Source of the DNA: Chloroflexota bacterium | Lineage (GTDB): Bacteria > Chloroflexota > UBA6077 > SHYK01 | NCBI GenBank assembly: GCA_009377635.1 | Contig: WHTR01000015.1 | Span: 1-45,131, forward strand | Length of the DNA: 45,131 bases | Direction of reading: 5' to 3' | Part shown: piece after piece, positions 15,710 to 24,658 of the stretch | How the letters are laid out: each line of letters begins with the position of its first letter | Numbering within the stretch: the first letter of the stretch is position 1 | Translations under genes and position numbers: made by a program | Notes under the pieces: model-generated | Database searches by the model: none | Seen by the model: only the letters and a program-made list of their open reading frames with translations | Told to the model about the DNA's origin: nothing

Positions 15710-17314
15710 GTGAAGGCCAGCGACCTGCTCGTCCGGTGCCTCGAGAACGAGGGCGTTCGCTACGTCTTCGGTCTACCCGGCGAGGAGAATCTCGACGTCA
15801 TGGACTCGCTCTCGCGCAGCGAGCAGATCACGTTCGTGACCTGCCGGCACGAGCAAGGTGCGGCGTTCATGGCGAACGTGTACGGTCGGCTGAGCACGTA
15901 TCCGGGCGTCTGCCTGGCGACACTCGGCCCGGGCGCGACGAACCTGATCACCGGGGTCGCTGACGCGCAGCTCGACCGGGCCCCGCTCGTCGCGATCACT
16001 GGCCAGGCGGCGCAGGACCGCGCGTTCAAGGACTCGCACCAGTATCTAGACGTCCTTGCCCTCTTCAAGCCGGTGACGAAATGGAACGCGCGTATCGGGC
16101 TGCCGTCAACACTGCCGGAGGTCGTGCGCAAGGCGTTTCGCTTGGCCCGTCTGGAAAAGCCGGGGGCCACGCACATCGAGCTGCCGGAAGACGTCGCGTC
16201 GTGCGACATCGATGCGCAGCCGATGGCCGTGCGGCGTACGACCTACCCGGTGGCGCGACCGGAGAGCATCGCCCGAGCTGCGGAGCTGCTGCGAGCTGCG
16301 AGTCGGCCGGTCATCCTCTCCGGCAGCGGTGTCATCCGGCGCCAGGCGTCCGAGGAGCTGACCGAGTTCGCTGAGCGGCTCAATCTGCCGGTGATCACGA
16401 CCTTTATGGGCAAGGGGGCGCTGGACTACCGAAATCCGCTGGCACTCCCTGCGGTGGGCCTGTACTCCAGGGAGGCGTCTCTCGGTATCCTCGGCGAGGC
16501 CGACCTGGTGGTTGCCGTTGGCTACGACCTCGTCGAATGGTCACCAGAGGTGTGGAACCCCCGTCACGAGAAGTCGATCCTCCATGTCGACAGCACGGCA
16601 GCCGAGGTCGACCAGAGCTACCTCCCGGTGACCGAGGTGGTGGGCGAGATCGGCGAAAGTTTGAAGGCCCTTACTGTCGCCTTTGGCGAGGCCGCGCCGG
16701 TCTGGGAATGGACGGGTTTCGCGTCGTATGCCTACGATGAAGTGCCGCTCCTCGATCACTCGTTCCCCGTTCGACCGCAGCGGGTCGTCTGCGACCTGCG
16801 CCGGGCTCTGCGGGACGAGGATATCCTCATCAGTGATGTTGGCGTGCACAAGCTGTGGCTTGCGACCCGCTTCCCCGCGGCACGACCGAATACGGTCGTC
16901 ATTGCCAACGGACTAGCGTCGATGGGGATCGCGGTGCCGGGCGCCGTCGCTGCCAAGCTGGTGCATCCGGATCGCAGAGTGGTGGCGGTCACGGGCGACG
17001 GGGGCTTTCTGATGAATGCTCAGGAGCTGGAGACGGCGAAGCGGCTGAAGTGTGCCTTCGTCGTGGTCGTCCTCGTCGACGACCGGTACGGCGTCATCGA
17101 ACTGAACCAGAGGCGCCGCTTCGGCCGGAGCTTCGGAGTCGCCTTTGAGAATCCGGACTTCGCCCAGTTCGCGGCGAGCTTTGGGCTGGCCGGATTCAAT
17201 GTCAGCGATACGGCGGAGCTTCTCCCCACCATCCTTCACGCGATGGAGCTAGACCTGCCGAGCATCGTCGCCGTGCCGGTCGATCCCTCACGCTCCCCCG
17301 CTTCACTTGGATAG
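15710..17314 (+). CDS. ThDP-dependent enzyme, acetolactate synthase (AlsS-like)
   Basis: 534 aa with the three-domain layout of the acetolactate synthase group. The N-terminal PYR domain has the catalytic Glu in CRHEQGAAFMA (~47-57) and GPGATNLITGVADAQLDR. The PP domain has GDGGFLMNAQELETA and then LVDDRYGV, where the usual Asn of the metal loop is Asp. SDVGVHKLWLATRF and FGRSFGVAFENPDFAQFA are close to the catabolic AlsS pattern rather than to IlvB. AlsS condenses two pyruvates to acetolactate. No regulatory IlvH/IlvN subunit is adjacent, which also fits AlsS; a related 2-oxoacid enzyme cannot be excluded. GTG 15710 follows GAGGGG. It overlaps the ndh stop by 12 bases (convergent). Confidence 0.8.
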   Translation: MKASDLLVRCLENEGVRYVFGLPGEENLDVMDSLSRSEQITFVTCRHEQGAAFMANVYGRLSTYPGVCLATLGPGATNLITGVADAQLDRAPLVAITGQAAQDRAFKDSHQYLDVLALFKPVTKWNARIGLPSTLPEVVRKAFRLARLEKPGATHIELPEDVASCDIDAQPMAVRRTTYPVARPESIARAAELLRAASRPVILSGSGVIRRQASEELTEFAERLNLPVITTFMGKGALDYRNPLALPAVGLYSREASLGILGEADLVVAVGYDLVEWSPEVWNPRHEKSILHVDSTAAEVDQSYLPVTEVVGEIGESLKALTVAFGEAAPVWEWTGFASYAYDEVPLLDHSFPVRPQRVVCDLRRALRDEDILISDVGVHKLWLATRFPAARPNTVVIANGLASMGIAVPGAVAAKLVHPDRRVVAVTGDGGFLMNAQELETAKRLKCAFVVVVLVDDRYGVIELNQRRRFGRSFGVAFENPDFAQFAASFGLAGFNVSDTAELLPTILHAMELDLPSIVAVPVDPSRSPASLG

Positions 17315-18754
17315 CGGCGAGTCGTTTGCTTCGCTGTTCCTCTCCGACGCGACGCTCGTGAAGCGACGGCCGGGAATGCGGGGGGGCAGGCGCGTCGCCG
17401 ACCGGAGCCATTCGGTCTGCCGGGGAGCGACATAGAGCAGAGACCAATCCAGCAGGACCTGCAGCCGATTGCGCAGCCCGGTGAGCCATCCGAGATGCAC
17501 GGCGCGCCACAGGAGCCAAGCCGGCAGACCGTCGACGACCAATCCAAGCACTTCCGCCACCGCCGCGTGGCGCCCCAGGGCGACGAGGTTGCCCGGGTGA
17601 CGGTACCGGAACGCGCTGGCCGGTTCGCCGCGCAGGAGATGGCGCACGTTCCGCGCAACGGATGTTCCTTGCTGGATCGCCACGGGCGCCGTTCCGGGGA
17701 GCGGGCGTGCCCCCGGCTCGGGGATACACGCGGCGCTGTCGCCGATCACGAAGATCTCCTGGTGGTCCGGAATCCGCAGCGTCGCGTCCACAAGCACGCG
17801 GTTGTCGCGCGTGCGTTGGCCGGGCAGCCGCTCGAGAAGCGGGCTCCCACGCACGCCGGCGGCCCAGATGAGCGCTTCTGCCTCGAGGCGCTGTCCCCCG
17901 CCCACGAGGTAGTCGTTGCCAGAGACACCGCTCAGGGGCGAGTTCAAGCGTATCTCGACGCCTCGCTCTCGCAGGCGCCGCATGGCGATCTCCTGGGTGG
18001 CTGGCTCCATCGCGTCGAGCACGCGGCCTCCGGCCTCCAGCACCTGGATGCTGATCTCTTCTGGCCGGATGCCGGGGTACTCCCGGCCGGCCACGTCTCC
18101 CACGAGCGCGCTCAGGGCGCCGGCGAGCTCGAGTCCGGTGGGTCCTCCACCGACGATCGGGAACGTGAGGAGGCGGCAGCGTCGATCGGCGTCGCGCTCC
18201 ACATCGCCGAGCTCCAGAGCGCCGAGGACGACGTTCCGGATAGCATCGGCGTCGCCGACGGTCTTCAGCGGAAGTGCCCGCTCGGCCACCTCCGACAGTC
18301 CGTAGAAGTTCGTGACGCTTCCCATGGCGACGACCAGGTAGTCATAGGCGATCGCCCCCGCGCTCGTGAGCAGCCGCTTGCCGTCCACGTCGAAGCCCTG
18401 CGCTTCGCCAAGCACGAATCGGATTCCGTTTCGATAGGCGACGGCACGCAGTGGGTAGGTGATGCTGTTGGAGTCGACGAGGCCGACGGCTACCTGGTAG
18501 AGAAGCGGAGTGAAGAGGTGATAGTTGTGCTGATCGACCAGGACGACATCGGCGTCGCCGGACCCTCGAGCGATGCCGAGGGCAGCGGAGAGACCGCCGA
18601 AGCCCGCGCCGAGCACGACCACGCGCGGACGTGACCCAGGCCGTCTGAGGTCGCCCAGCGGCGAACGCGTCGGCGCACGGCGCAGTCGTGCGATCAGGGA
18701 TGCCACGCCTATGGCGGCTGCCACGGGAATGGCTGCGCGTACCAATCGATTCAC
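17303..18754 (-). CDS. ndh: Type II NADH:quinone oxidoreductase (NDH-2)
   Basis: 483 aa. Single-subunit flavoprotein that moves electrons from NADH to quinone without pumping protons. FAD motif VVVLGAGFGGLSAALG, NAD motif FPIVGGGPTGLELAGALS, the block YHLFTPLLYQVA, EIFVIGDSAA, and AIQQGTSVARN, all as in NDH-2. An N-terminal hydrophobic segment (AAIPVAAAIGVASLIA) may help anchor it to the membrane. The frame begins at 18799, but GTG 18754 has GGAAGGA eight bases upstream and precedes that segment, so I prefer it. Last gene of the PDH cluster; it can recycle the NADH from Lpd. Confidence 0.88.
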   Translation of the reverse strand: MNRLVRAAIPVAAAIGVASLIARLRRAPTRSPLGDLRRPGSRPRVVVLGAGFGGLSAALGIARGSGDADVVLVDQHNYHLFTPLLYQVAVGLVDSNSITYPLRAVAYRNGIRFVLGEAQGFDVDGKRLLTSAGAIAYDYLVVAMGSVTNFYGLSEVAERALPLKTVGDADAIRNVVLGALELGDVERDADRRCRLLTFPIVGGGPTGLELAGALSALVGDVAGREYPGIRPEEISIQVLEAGGRVLDAMEPATQEIAMRRLRERGVEIRLNSPLSGVSGNDYLVGGGQRLEAEALIWAAGVRGSPLLERLPGQRTRDNRVLVDATLRIPDHQEIFVIGDSAACIPEPGARPLPGTAPVAIQQGTSVARNVRHLLRGEPASAFRYRHPGNLVALGRHAAVAEVLGLVVDGLPAWLLWRAVHLGWLTGLRNRLQVLLDWSLLYVAPRQTEWLRSATRLPPRIPGRRFTSVASERNSEANDSPLSK

Positions 18755-18880
18755 GGTCAATTTCCTTCCATGGCGCGTCGTCGCCATCGCCTGCATCACT
18801 CGTCGCGGCGGTGATGTCGTTCGGCCGGCCGTTCGCGACGGACTATGGGCGGACGCGCGCCGTGCGCGGGATGATTCGGG

Positions 18881-20116
18881 CTACGCGAGCAAGAGGCTCG
18901 GCGTCTCAAGGAGCTGACGCAGGGTCGCGAGAAATCGTGCCCCCTCCGCGCCGTCGGTAGCCCGGTGGTCCCCAGCGAGTACGACCGACATCATGTGGCG
19001 TGCGACCACCTCGCCTCCGCGCACGACCGGCTTCTCGCGCACGGCGCCGATTCCCAGGATGCCGACCTGCGGCGGATTGATGATCGGGACCAGGGTTTCG
19101 ATACCGAAGGCGCCGAGATTCGAGATCGTGAACGTCGAGGCCGCGAACTCCTCCGCCGAGAGGCTGCCGTGCCGGGCCCGCTCAGCGACGTCGCGCGCTT
19201 CGCCAGCGATCTGCGCGAGTCCCTTCCGGCCGCAGTCGACGATCGCCGGAACAACGAGGCCCTCGTCGAGCGCCACGGCGAGACCCAGGTTGATCTGGCT
19301 GTGGAGCTCGAGGGAATCCTCCCGCCAATGCGCGTTGAACCGCGGGTGCCTGAGAAGCGTTCGCGCCGTCGCAAGCAGGATCACGTCGTTCACGCTCACC
19401 CGGCCGGCATCTCCGAGCGCCTCGTTGACCTGGACGCGCATCCGCAACGCTTCTGTCATGTCCACCTGGTCACTGAGATAGTAGTGCGGTGCTGTCTGCT
19501 TCGATTGCTGCATCCGGCGCGCGATGGTCTCCCGCATGCGCGTCAGCGGCACGTTCTGGACGGTATCCTCCTCGGTAGGCGCCCGGCCTTCACCTCGTGC
19601 CGACAGCTCGGCGCCTCGGGCGGCCTCGATGTCGCGCTTCACAATGCGTCCATCCGGCCCCGTGCCATGCACGCTGGCGAGGTCGATCCCGGCCTCCTCC
19701 GCCAGGCGCCTCGCGACCGGCGACGCGCGGAGCCGCTCGTCTTGGCGGGCGGGACGGGGCGGTTCGGGGGTCTGTGGGGCTGAGGGCGTCGGGGCGGGCA
19801 CGGCCTGCTCGACCGTTCCTTCGCCTCGGGCGGCAGGCGGCGCCGCCGCAGGCGCCTCGTATCTGGAGATGTCCTCGTCCGGGCTGGCGACGACGGCGAT
19901 GACGTTGCCGACCGGCACGGACTGCCCTTCGTGGGCGACGATGCTGCGGAGCACGCCGCTCTCGAACGCCTCGATCTCGACGTTCGCCTTGTCCGTCTCG
20001 ATCTCGGCGACGGCCTCGCCGCGCGTGACCTGGTCGCCCTCCGCCTTGAGCCAGCGGAGGATCGTCCCTTCTTTCATGTCGGCCCCCATCTGGGGCATGA
20101 TGACTTCGCTGATCAT
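18881..20116 (-). CDS. pdhC: 2-oxoacid (pyruvate) dehydrogenase E2, dihydrolipoamide acyltransferase
   Basis: 411 aa. Residues ~1-80 form one lipoyl domain with the lipoylated Lys in ETDKANVEIEA. An Ala/Pro-rich linker follows, then the E1/E3-binding domain (RASPVARRLAEEAGIDLASVHGTGPDGRIVKRDIEAA), then the catalytic domain ending in GDHRATDGAEGARFL with the active His and Asp. It moves the acyl group to CoA and forms the core of the complex. Start ATG 20116 is ten bases after the pdhB stop; the frame runs up to 20221 inside pdhB with no domain. Only one lipoyl domain, as in many bacteria. Confidence 0.92.
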   Translation of the reverse strand: MISEVIMPQMGADMKEGTILRWLKAEGDQVTRGEAVAEIETDKANVEIEAFESGVLRSIVAHEGQSVPVGNVIAVVASPDEDISRYEAPAAAPPAARGEGTVEQAVPAPTPSAPQTPEPPRPARQDERLRASPVARRLAEEAGIDLASVHGTGPDGRIVKRDIEAARGAELSARGEGRAPTEEDTVQNVPLTRMRETIARRMQQSKQTAPHYYLSDQVDMTEALRMRVQVNEALGDAGRVSVNDVILLATARTLLRHPRFNAHWREDSLELHSQINLGLAVALDEGLVVPAIVDCGRKGLAQIAGEARDVAERARHGSLSAEEFAASTFTISNLGAFGIETLVPIINPPQVGILGIGAVREKPVVRGGEVVARHMMSVVLAGDHRATDGAEGARFLATLRQLLETPSLLLA

Positions 20117-20126
20117 TGACGCTGCC

Positions 20127-21098
20127 TCAGAACATCGCTCGCACGGCTTCGACGACCTGGGACTCACTGGGGAGCGCGGCCTTCTCGAGCTCAAAGGAAT
20201 AGGGCATCGGCACCTCCACACCGGCGACGCGGGCCACCGGCGCGTCCAGGTCGTCGAAGGTGTGCTCCTGTATCTGCGCCGCGACCTCGGCTCCGAAGCC
20301 CCCGAAACGCCAGGCGTGCTCGATGACGACGGCGTGGTTCGTCTTCTTCACGGACTTGACGACTGCGTCCGTATCCAGGGGCCGCAGCGTGCGCAGGTCG
20401 ATGACCTCGGCCTGGATGTCCTCCTCCGCGAGCTGGTCGGCGCAGCCGAGTGCCTGATATACGCTGCCCGAGTAGCCGATGAGCGTGACATCGGTGCCCT
20501 CGCGGGCGACGCGCGCCTGGCCGAACGGAACATGATAATCGCCATCTGGCACCTCGCCACGCAGACTGTAGAGAGCCGTGTTTTCGATGAAGATGATGGG
20601 ATTGCCGTCCTCGAACGCCGTGCGCAGCAGGCCCTTCGCGTCGGCGGCATTCGAGGGACATACGACCTTGAGCCCTGGGATGTGGGCGAACCAGCCCTCC
20701 ACGCTGTGCGAGTGCTGTGCGCCCGTCGACAGGCCGGCGCCGCTCGCCATTCGGATGATCAGGGGAACCGAGACCTGTCCCCCGAACATGTAGTGGATCT
20801 TCGACGCGTTATTGACGATCTGGTCCATTGCCAGGAAGCTGAAGTTGATCGTCATGATCTCGACGACGGGCCGAAGGCCGCCGACCGCTGCGCCGATGCC
20901 GGTGCCCACGAAGCCCAGCTCGCTGATCGGTGTGTCTCTGATCCGCTCCGGTCCGAACTCCTCGAGCAAACCCCGCGTCACGCCGTAGGAGCCACCGTAC
21001 GCACCGATGTCCTCTCCCATGACGATGACGCGCTCGTCCACGAGCATCCGCTCGCGGATCGCGTCTCGCAGCGCGTCGCGGATCGCCATCTCCGCCAT
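20127..21098 (-). CDS. pdhB: 2-oxoacid (pyruvate) dehydrogenase E1 beta subunit
   Basis: 323 aa, usual length. MGEDIGAYGGSYGVTRGLLEEFG carries the ThDP-side Glu; ISELGFVGTGIGAA and MDQIVNNASKIHYMFGGQ are hallmark E1 beta blocks. The GYSG and VIDLRTLRPLD blocks belong to the C-terminal transketolase domain. It pairs with the alpha subunit to decarboxylate the 2-oxoacid. Its ATG shares the A of the pdhA TGA stop, so translation is coupled. The blocks FSFLAMDQIVNNASKIHYM suit pyruvate rather than branched-chain E1, but substrate is inferred. Confidence 0.92.
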   Translation of the reverse strand: MAEMAIRDALRDAIRERMLVDERVIVMGEDIGAYGGSYGVTRGLLEEFGPERIRDTPISELGFVGTGIGAAVGGLRPVVEIMTINFSFLAMDQIVNNASKIHYMFGGQVSVPLIIRMASGAGLSTGAQHSHSVEGWFAHIPGLKVVCPSNAADAKGLLRTAFEDGNPIIFIENTALYSLRGEVPDGDYHVPFGQARVAREGTDVTLIGYSGSVYQALGCADQLAEEDIQAEVIDLRTLRPLDTDAVVKSVKKTNHAVVIEHAWRFGGFGAEVAAQIQEHTFDDLDAPVARVAGVEVPMPYSFELEKAALPSESQVVEAVRAMF

Positions 21099-22117
21099 CA
21101 GCGGCCGCCTCCCGGCGGCCGAACGTCGAGGGGCGACGGAGCGTAGACGTGGTCCGTCAATGATTCGACGGGGGGAAAGGGGCTCTCCTCCGCGAACCGC
21201 GCGGCATCGTCGATCTCGGACTCGACGCGGTTCTGAATCTCGTCGATCTCTCCCTGGGAGACGTTCGCGCGGAGCAGAGCGTCCGTGAATCGGTCGATCG
21301 GGTCGAGGCCGCGCCAGTGTTCGACCTCCGATTTCTCGCGGTAGAACTCCGGGTCCGCCATCGAGTGGCCACGGTACCGATAGGTGATCGTTTCGATGAA
21401 CGCGGGTCCCTCGCCGCGACGAACGGCCTGCAACGCGTGGTCCGCGCGCTCCCGCACCGCGATGACGTCCATGCCGTCCACCCGCTCCGAGCGGATGCCG
21501 TAGACCTCCGCCCGCTTGTAGATCTCCGGCGTCGCGGTCACGCGGTTCACCCGCGTCCCCATGCCGTAGAAGTTGTTCTCGCAGACGAAGAGAACGGGTA
21601 GGTGCCAGATGGCTGCCAGGTTCAACGACTCGTGAAAGGAACCCTCGTTGACAGCGCCGTCACCGAAGATCGCGGCGGTGACGCTATCCGTGCCGAGTTG
21701 CTTGCAGGCGAGAGCGGTCCCGCACGCAAGCGGCAGGTGGCTCGAGACGATGGCGTAGCCGCCCATGAAACGCCTCGACTTGTCGAAGATGTGCATCGAG
21801 CCGCCGAAACCGCGGCTGGCGCCTGTGGATTTGCCGAACAGCTCGGCCATGACAGCTCTCGGCTCGAGGCCGCGCGCCAGGGCGTGGCCGTGCTCCCGGT
21901 AGTGACTATAGAGGTAATCGTCGTCGCGCAGCCGCGAGATGATCCCGACGCCGGTCGCCTCCTGTCCGGTGTAGAGGTGGAGAAACCCCTTGATGCGGCC
22001 GCGTGCGTACATCTCCGCCGCTTTCTGTTCAAAGCGGCGGATCAGCATCATCTTGTGGAGCAGCGCCGACAACTCCTCTTTCGGGACCGCTGCCACTGAC
22101 CGGTCAGAGATGGCCAT
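21098..22117 (-). CDS. pdhA: 2-oxoacid (pyruvate) dehydrogenase E1 alpha subunit
   Basis: 339 aa. MMLIRRFEQKAAEMYARGRIKGFLHLYTGQEA opens the ThDP-dependent E1 alpha fold. GDGAVNEGSFHESLNLAAIW is the ThDP/metal motif and YRYRGHSMADPEFYR the conserved loop near the active site. GGSMHIFD is the pyruvate-type HxxD-like block. Start ATG 22117 has GAGG eight bases upstream; the frame goes on to 22171 without conserved sequence. A dispersed repeat (22142-22310) lies between it and lpd, so the two halves of this cluster may be separately transcribed. Confidence 0.92.
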   Translation of the reverse strand: MAISDRSVAAVPKEELSALLHKMMLIRRFEQKAAEMYARGRIKGFLHLYTGQEATGVGIISRLRDDDYLYSHYREHGHALARGLEPRAVMAELFGKSTGASRGFGGSMHIFDKSRRFMGGYAIVSSHLPLACGTALACKQLGTDSVTAAIFGDGAVNEGSFHESLNLAAIWHLPVLFVCENNFYGMGTRVNRVTATPEIYKRAEVYGIRSERVDGMDVIAVRERADHALQAVRRGEGPAFIETITYRYRGHSMADPEFYREKSEVEHWRGLDPIDRFTDALLRANVSQGEIDEIQNRVESEIDDAARFAEESPFPPVESLTDHVYAPSPLDVRPPGGGR

Positions 22118-22141
22118 GTCGACCTCAGTGTGGCGGTTTGT

Positions 22142-22310
22142 TGTCATCTTGAGCCCGCCTGCCCTGGACATTGTCGCCCTGAGCGAAGCGAAGGGTCTCT
22201 CGTCAGATGTTTCGCCTTCGGATCAGCATGACCATGTCCACGCCCCGGTGGTAGCGCCCCGAATGTGGCGCATCAGTACGTTGTCGGAGCATGGGAAGCT
22301 CAGAATGATC
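22142..22310. repeat. Compound dispersed repeat between lpd and pdhA
   Basis: Starts with TGTCATCTTGAG (22142-22153) and ends with CTCAGAATGATC near 22300-22310. Inside is a second inverted pair: GTCGCCCTGAGCGAAGCGAA (from 22173) against TTCGCCTTCGGATCAGCATGAC-type sequence to 22232. Looks like one copy inserted into or next to another. Confidence 0.6.
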
Positions 22311-22311
22311 G

Positions 22312-23721
22312 TCATGAGCTCGGTCTCGCTTGATTTCGGTAGAAGTGGATCGCTTCGCCTCGGACAGCCAGCGCTGCCTCTTTGAGTGCCTCCGACAGGG
22401 TCGGGTGAGCGTGTACGGCATGGCCCAGCTCGACATGCGTCGTCTCCAGGGTGTTGCCGAGGCTCGCCTCGCCCACGAGCTCTGTCACGTTGTATCCAAT
22501 CATGTGGTGGCCGAGGATCTCGCCGGTGCTCCGGTCGGCAACGATCTTCACGAAGCCGTCCGTCTCTCCGAGCGCCATCGCCTTCCCGTTGGCGCGGAAA
22601 GGAAAACGCCCGGAGACAACTGCGTGGCCGCGCTCCCGGGCCTGCGCTTCCGTCAGGCCGAGGCTGGCGACCTGCGGCTGGCAGTACACGGCGCGCGGCA
22701 TCTGGTTGTAGTCAAGGGGTGCCGGGTCCTGGCCGGCGATCTTCTCCACGGCCGTCACGCCCTGCTGGGACGCGACGTGGGCCAGGAGCAGGCGTCCGGT
22801 GACGTCACCGATTGCCCAGATGTTCGGCACATTCGTGCGGCAGAAGTCGTCCACGTTGACCCAGCCGTGCTCCAGCACGACACCGGCCTCCTCGAGGCCG
22901 AGGTTGGCGCTCGCCGGCGCGAAGCCGACTCCGATGAGCACGCGCTCGGCGTCCAGCTCGTCGTGCCCGTCCCTCCCGGCGACAGCGACCGTCGCGCCGC
23001 TATCGTGCACGCTGATCTCCTCGACCCGCGTCCTCGTGCGAGCCCTGATCCCCGCCGCGCCAAAGGTCCGCTCGAGATGGCGGCTGACGTCCTCGTCCTC
23101 GTTCGGCAGGAGATGCTCGAGGAGCTCGACGATCGTGACCTCAGCCCCATAGGCGCGGTAGAAGTAGGCGAACTCCACACCGGTGGCCCCTCCGCCCACA
23201 ATGATGATCGAGGCAGGAGGGGTGCGCATCTCGAGCGCCTCCCGGCTCGTGATCACGCGGTCGCCGTCGATGGCCACATGAGGCAGCGAACGGGTCGCCC
23301 CACCGGTTGCGACGATGATGTTCTTCGCCTGCACCGTCTCCGCCGAGGGCTGGACTTCGATCGTGTTCGGCCCAGAGATCCGCCCGACACCGCGGATGTG
23401 CGTCACCCTGTTCTGTTTGAGGAGAGACTCGACGCCAGAGACGAAACGCGCGACGATCTCCCGGCTTCGGTCGATTGCCACACCCATGTCGAGCGTGAGG
23501 TCCTTGAAGCCGATGCCGAACTCCGGTCCCCGCCGGAAGAGGTTCGCGACCTCAGCCGAGTAGAGGAGCGCCTTGCTCGGGATGCAACCCCAGTTGAGAC
23601 AGAGGCCGCCGACGTTGTCCTTTTCGATCACGGCTGTGCTCAGCCCGAGCTGAGCGGCGCGGATCGCGGCCACGTAGCCCCCTGGCCCCGCGCCGATGAT
23701 CGCGACGTCATACTCAGGCAT
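22312..23721 (-). CDS. lpd: Dihydrolipoamide dehydrogenase (E3)
   Basis: 469 aa. FAD motif AIIGAGPGGYVAAIRAAQLG, redox-active disulfide GGLCLNWGCIPSKAL (~40-54), NAD motif IIIVGGGATGVEFAYFY, second FAD block IWAIGDVTG, and C-terminal HAHPTLSEALKEA with the active His-Glu pair. It reoxidises the lipoyl group of E2 and makes NADH. The start overlaps the lipB stop by eight bases, so the two are coupled. A short C-terminal tail ends in RPSS. Confidence 0.95.
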   Translation of the reverse strand: MPEYDVAIIGAGPGGYVAAIRAAQLGLSTAVIEKDNVGGLCLNWGCIPSKALLYSAEVANLFRRGPEFGIGFKDLTLDMGVAIDRSREIVARFVSGVESLLKQNRVTHIRGVGRISGPNTIEVQPSAETVQAKNIIVATGGATRSLPHVAIDGDRVITSREALEMRTPPASIIIVGGGATGVEFAYFYRAYGAEVTIVELLEHLLPNEDEDVSRHLERTFGAAGIRARTRTRVEEISVHDSGATVAVAGRDGHDELDAERVLIGVGFAPASANLGLEEAGVVLEHGWVNVDDFCRTNVPNIWAIGDVTGRLLLAHVASQQGVTAVEKIAGQDPAPLDYNQMPRAVYCQPQVASLGLTEAQARERGHAVVSGRFPFRANGKAMALGETDGFVKIVADRSTGEILGHHMIGYNVTELVGEASLGNTLETTHVELGHAVHAHPTLSEALKEAALAVRGEAIHFYRNQARPSS

Positions 23722-24445
23722 CGGTCGCGTCCAACCACTCCCGGGCGGGCCTACAGACCTGTGGCAGACTTCGAGGGGAATCGAAGCACGGCACGAGCTC
23801 CGAGTCGAAGACGGCGGCGAAGGCCTCGCAGAAGTCGTCCACCACGGTCGTCACGCCCGGGCTATGCTCCATAAGACGTGCCAGGGACGTGACTGCCGCG
23901 TCGCTAATGCCGCAGGGTACGATCGCGCGGAACCATGAGAGGTCGGTCTCAACATTGAGCGCCAGGCCGTGTGTGGAGATCCCGCCGTGCACGCGCACGC
24001 CGATGGCGGCGATCTTCGCGCCGTCAACCCATACACCCGGCCGTCCAGGAGAGCGCTCTCCTCGCACCCCGAACTCATGCAGCGTCCGTATGATCGCCTC
24101 CTCCAGCCGCCGGACATATGCACTGGGCCCCAGCCCGCGGGTTCTCAGGTCGAGAATCGGGTAGGCCACGAGCTGGCCCGGGCCATGGAACGTCACGTCG
24201 CCCCCGCGGTCACTCTCCACGATCGTCGCGCCGAGTGTCTGCACCTCGGCGGGCTGGACGAGTAGGTGGTCGTATCGGGCCCGACGACCGAAGGTGAAGA
24301 CGGGCGCGTGCTCCAGGAGTGCGACCGCCTCAGGCGCGCCGTCGCGCACCTTCGCGGCAGTAGCGATCTGCCAGCGCCACGAGGTGTCGTAGTCAATGCA
24401 TCCTTCGGAGCAACGAAAGAGCCGCACCGGTTTCGTCAATTCCAT
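23714..24445 (-). CDS. lipB: Octanoyl-[ACP]:protein N-octanoyltransferase
   Basis: 243 aa. It moves octanoyl from acyl carrier protein to the lipoyl-domain lysine, here most likely of PdhC and of any other lipoyl protein. Motifs: ESDRGGDVTFHGPGQLVAYPILDL, GAKIAAIGVRV with the catalytic Lys, STHGLALNV and FRAIVPCGISD with the catalytic Cys. LipA, which inserts sulfur, is not in the window. The ATG has GGGAG five bases upstream; the gene is first in the lipB-lpd-pdh set. Confidence 0.94.
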   Translation of the reverse strand: MELTKPVRLFRCSEGCIDYDTSWRWQIATAAKVRDGAPEAVALLEHAPVFTFGRRARYDHLLVQPAEVQTLGATIVESDRGGDVTFHGPGQLVAYPILDLRTRGLGPSAYVRRLEEAIIRTLHEFGVRGERSPGRPGVWVDGAKIAAIGVRVHGGISTHGLALNVETDLSWFRAIVPCGISDAAVTSLARLMEHSPGVTTVVDDFCEAFAAVFDSELVPCFDSPRSLPQVCRPAREWLDATDA

Positions 24446-24476
24446 GGCACTCCCGGGTGTCCTATTCCGCCGTCGA

Positions 24477-24507
24477 TGTCATGCTGAGGGCGAAGCCCGA
24501 AGAATCG
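24477..24507. repeat. Dispersed repeat, half copy upstream of lipB
   Basis: TGTCATGCTGAGGGCGAAGC then CGAAGAATC, the left arm and inner arm of the same family as 7906-7983; the right half is absent. Confidence 0.65.
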
Positions 24508-24658
24508 GCGCCAGGCAGTCACTCTCCCAGGTCGCTCCTGGCCAATCAGGTAATCTCGCGGTCATACTGTCGCAGCTCAGGGTTAGCGGCCGCGTCGAGG
24601 CACATGAATACTAGGTAAACGGGAAGGCACCCTCCCTCTGGCTTGGACGTCGTTGAGG

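Noticed and set aside
22330-23874. 514-aa plus-strand open frame
   Set aside because: Antisense to lpd, which is certain.
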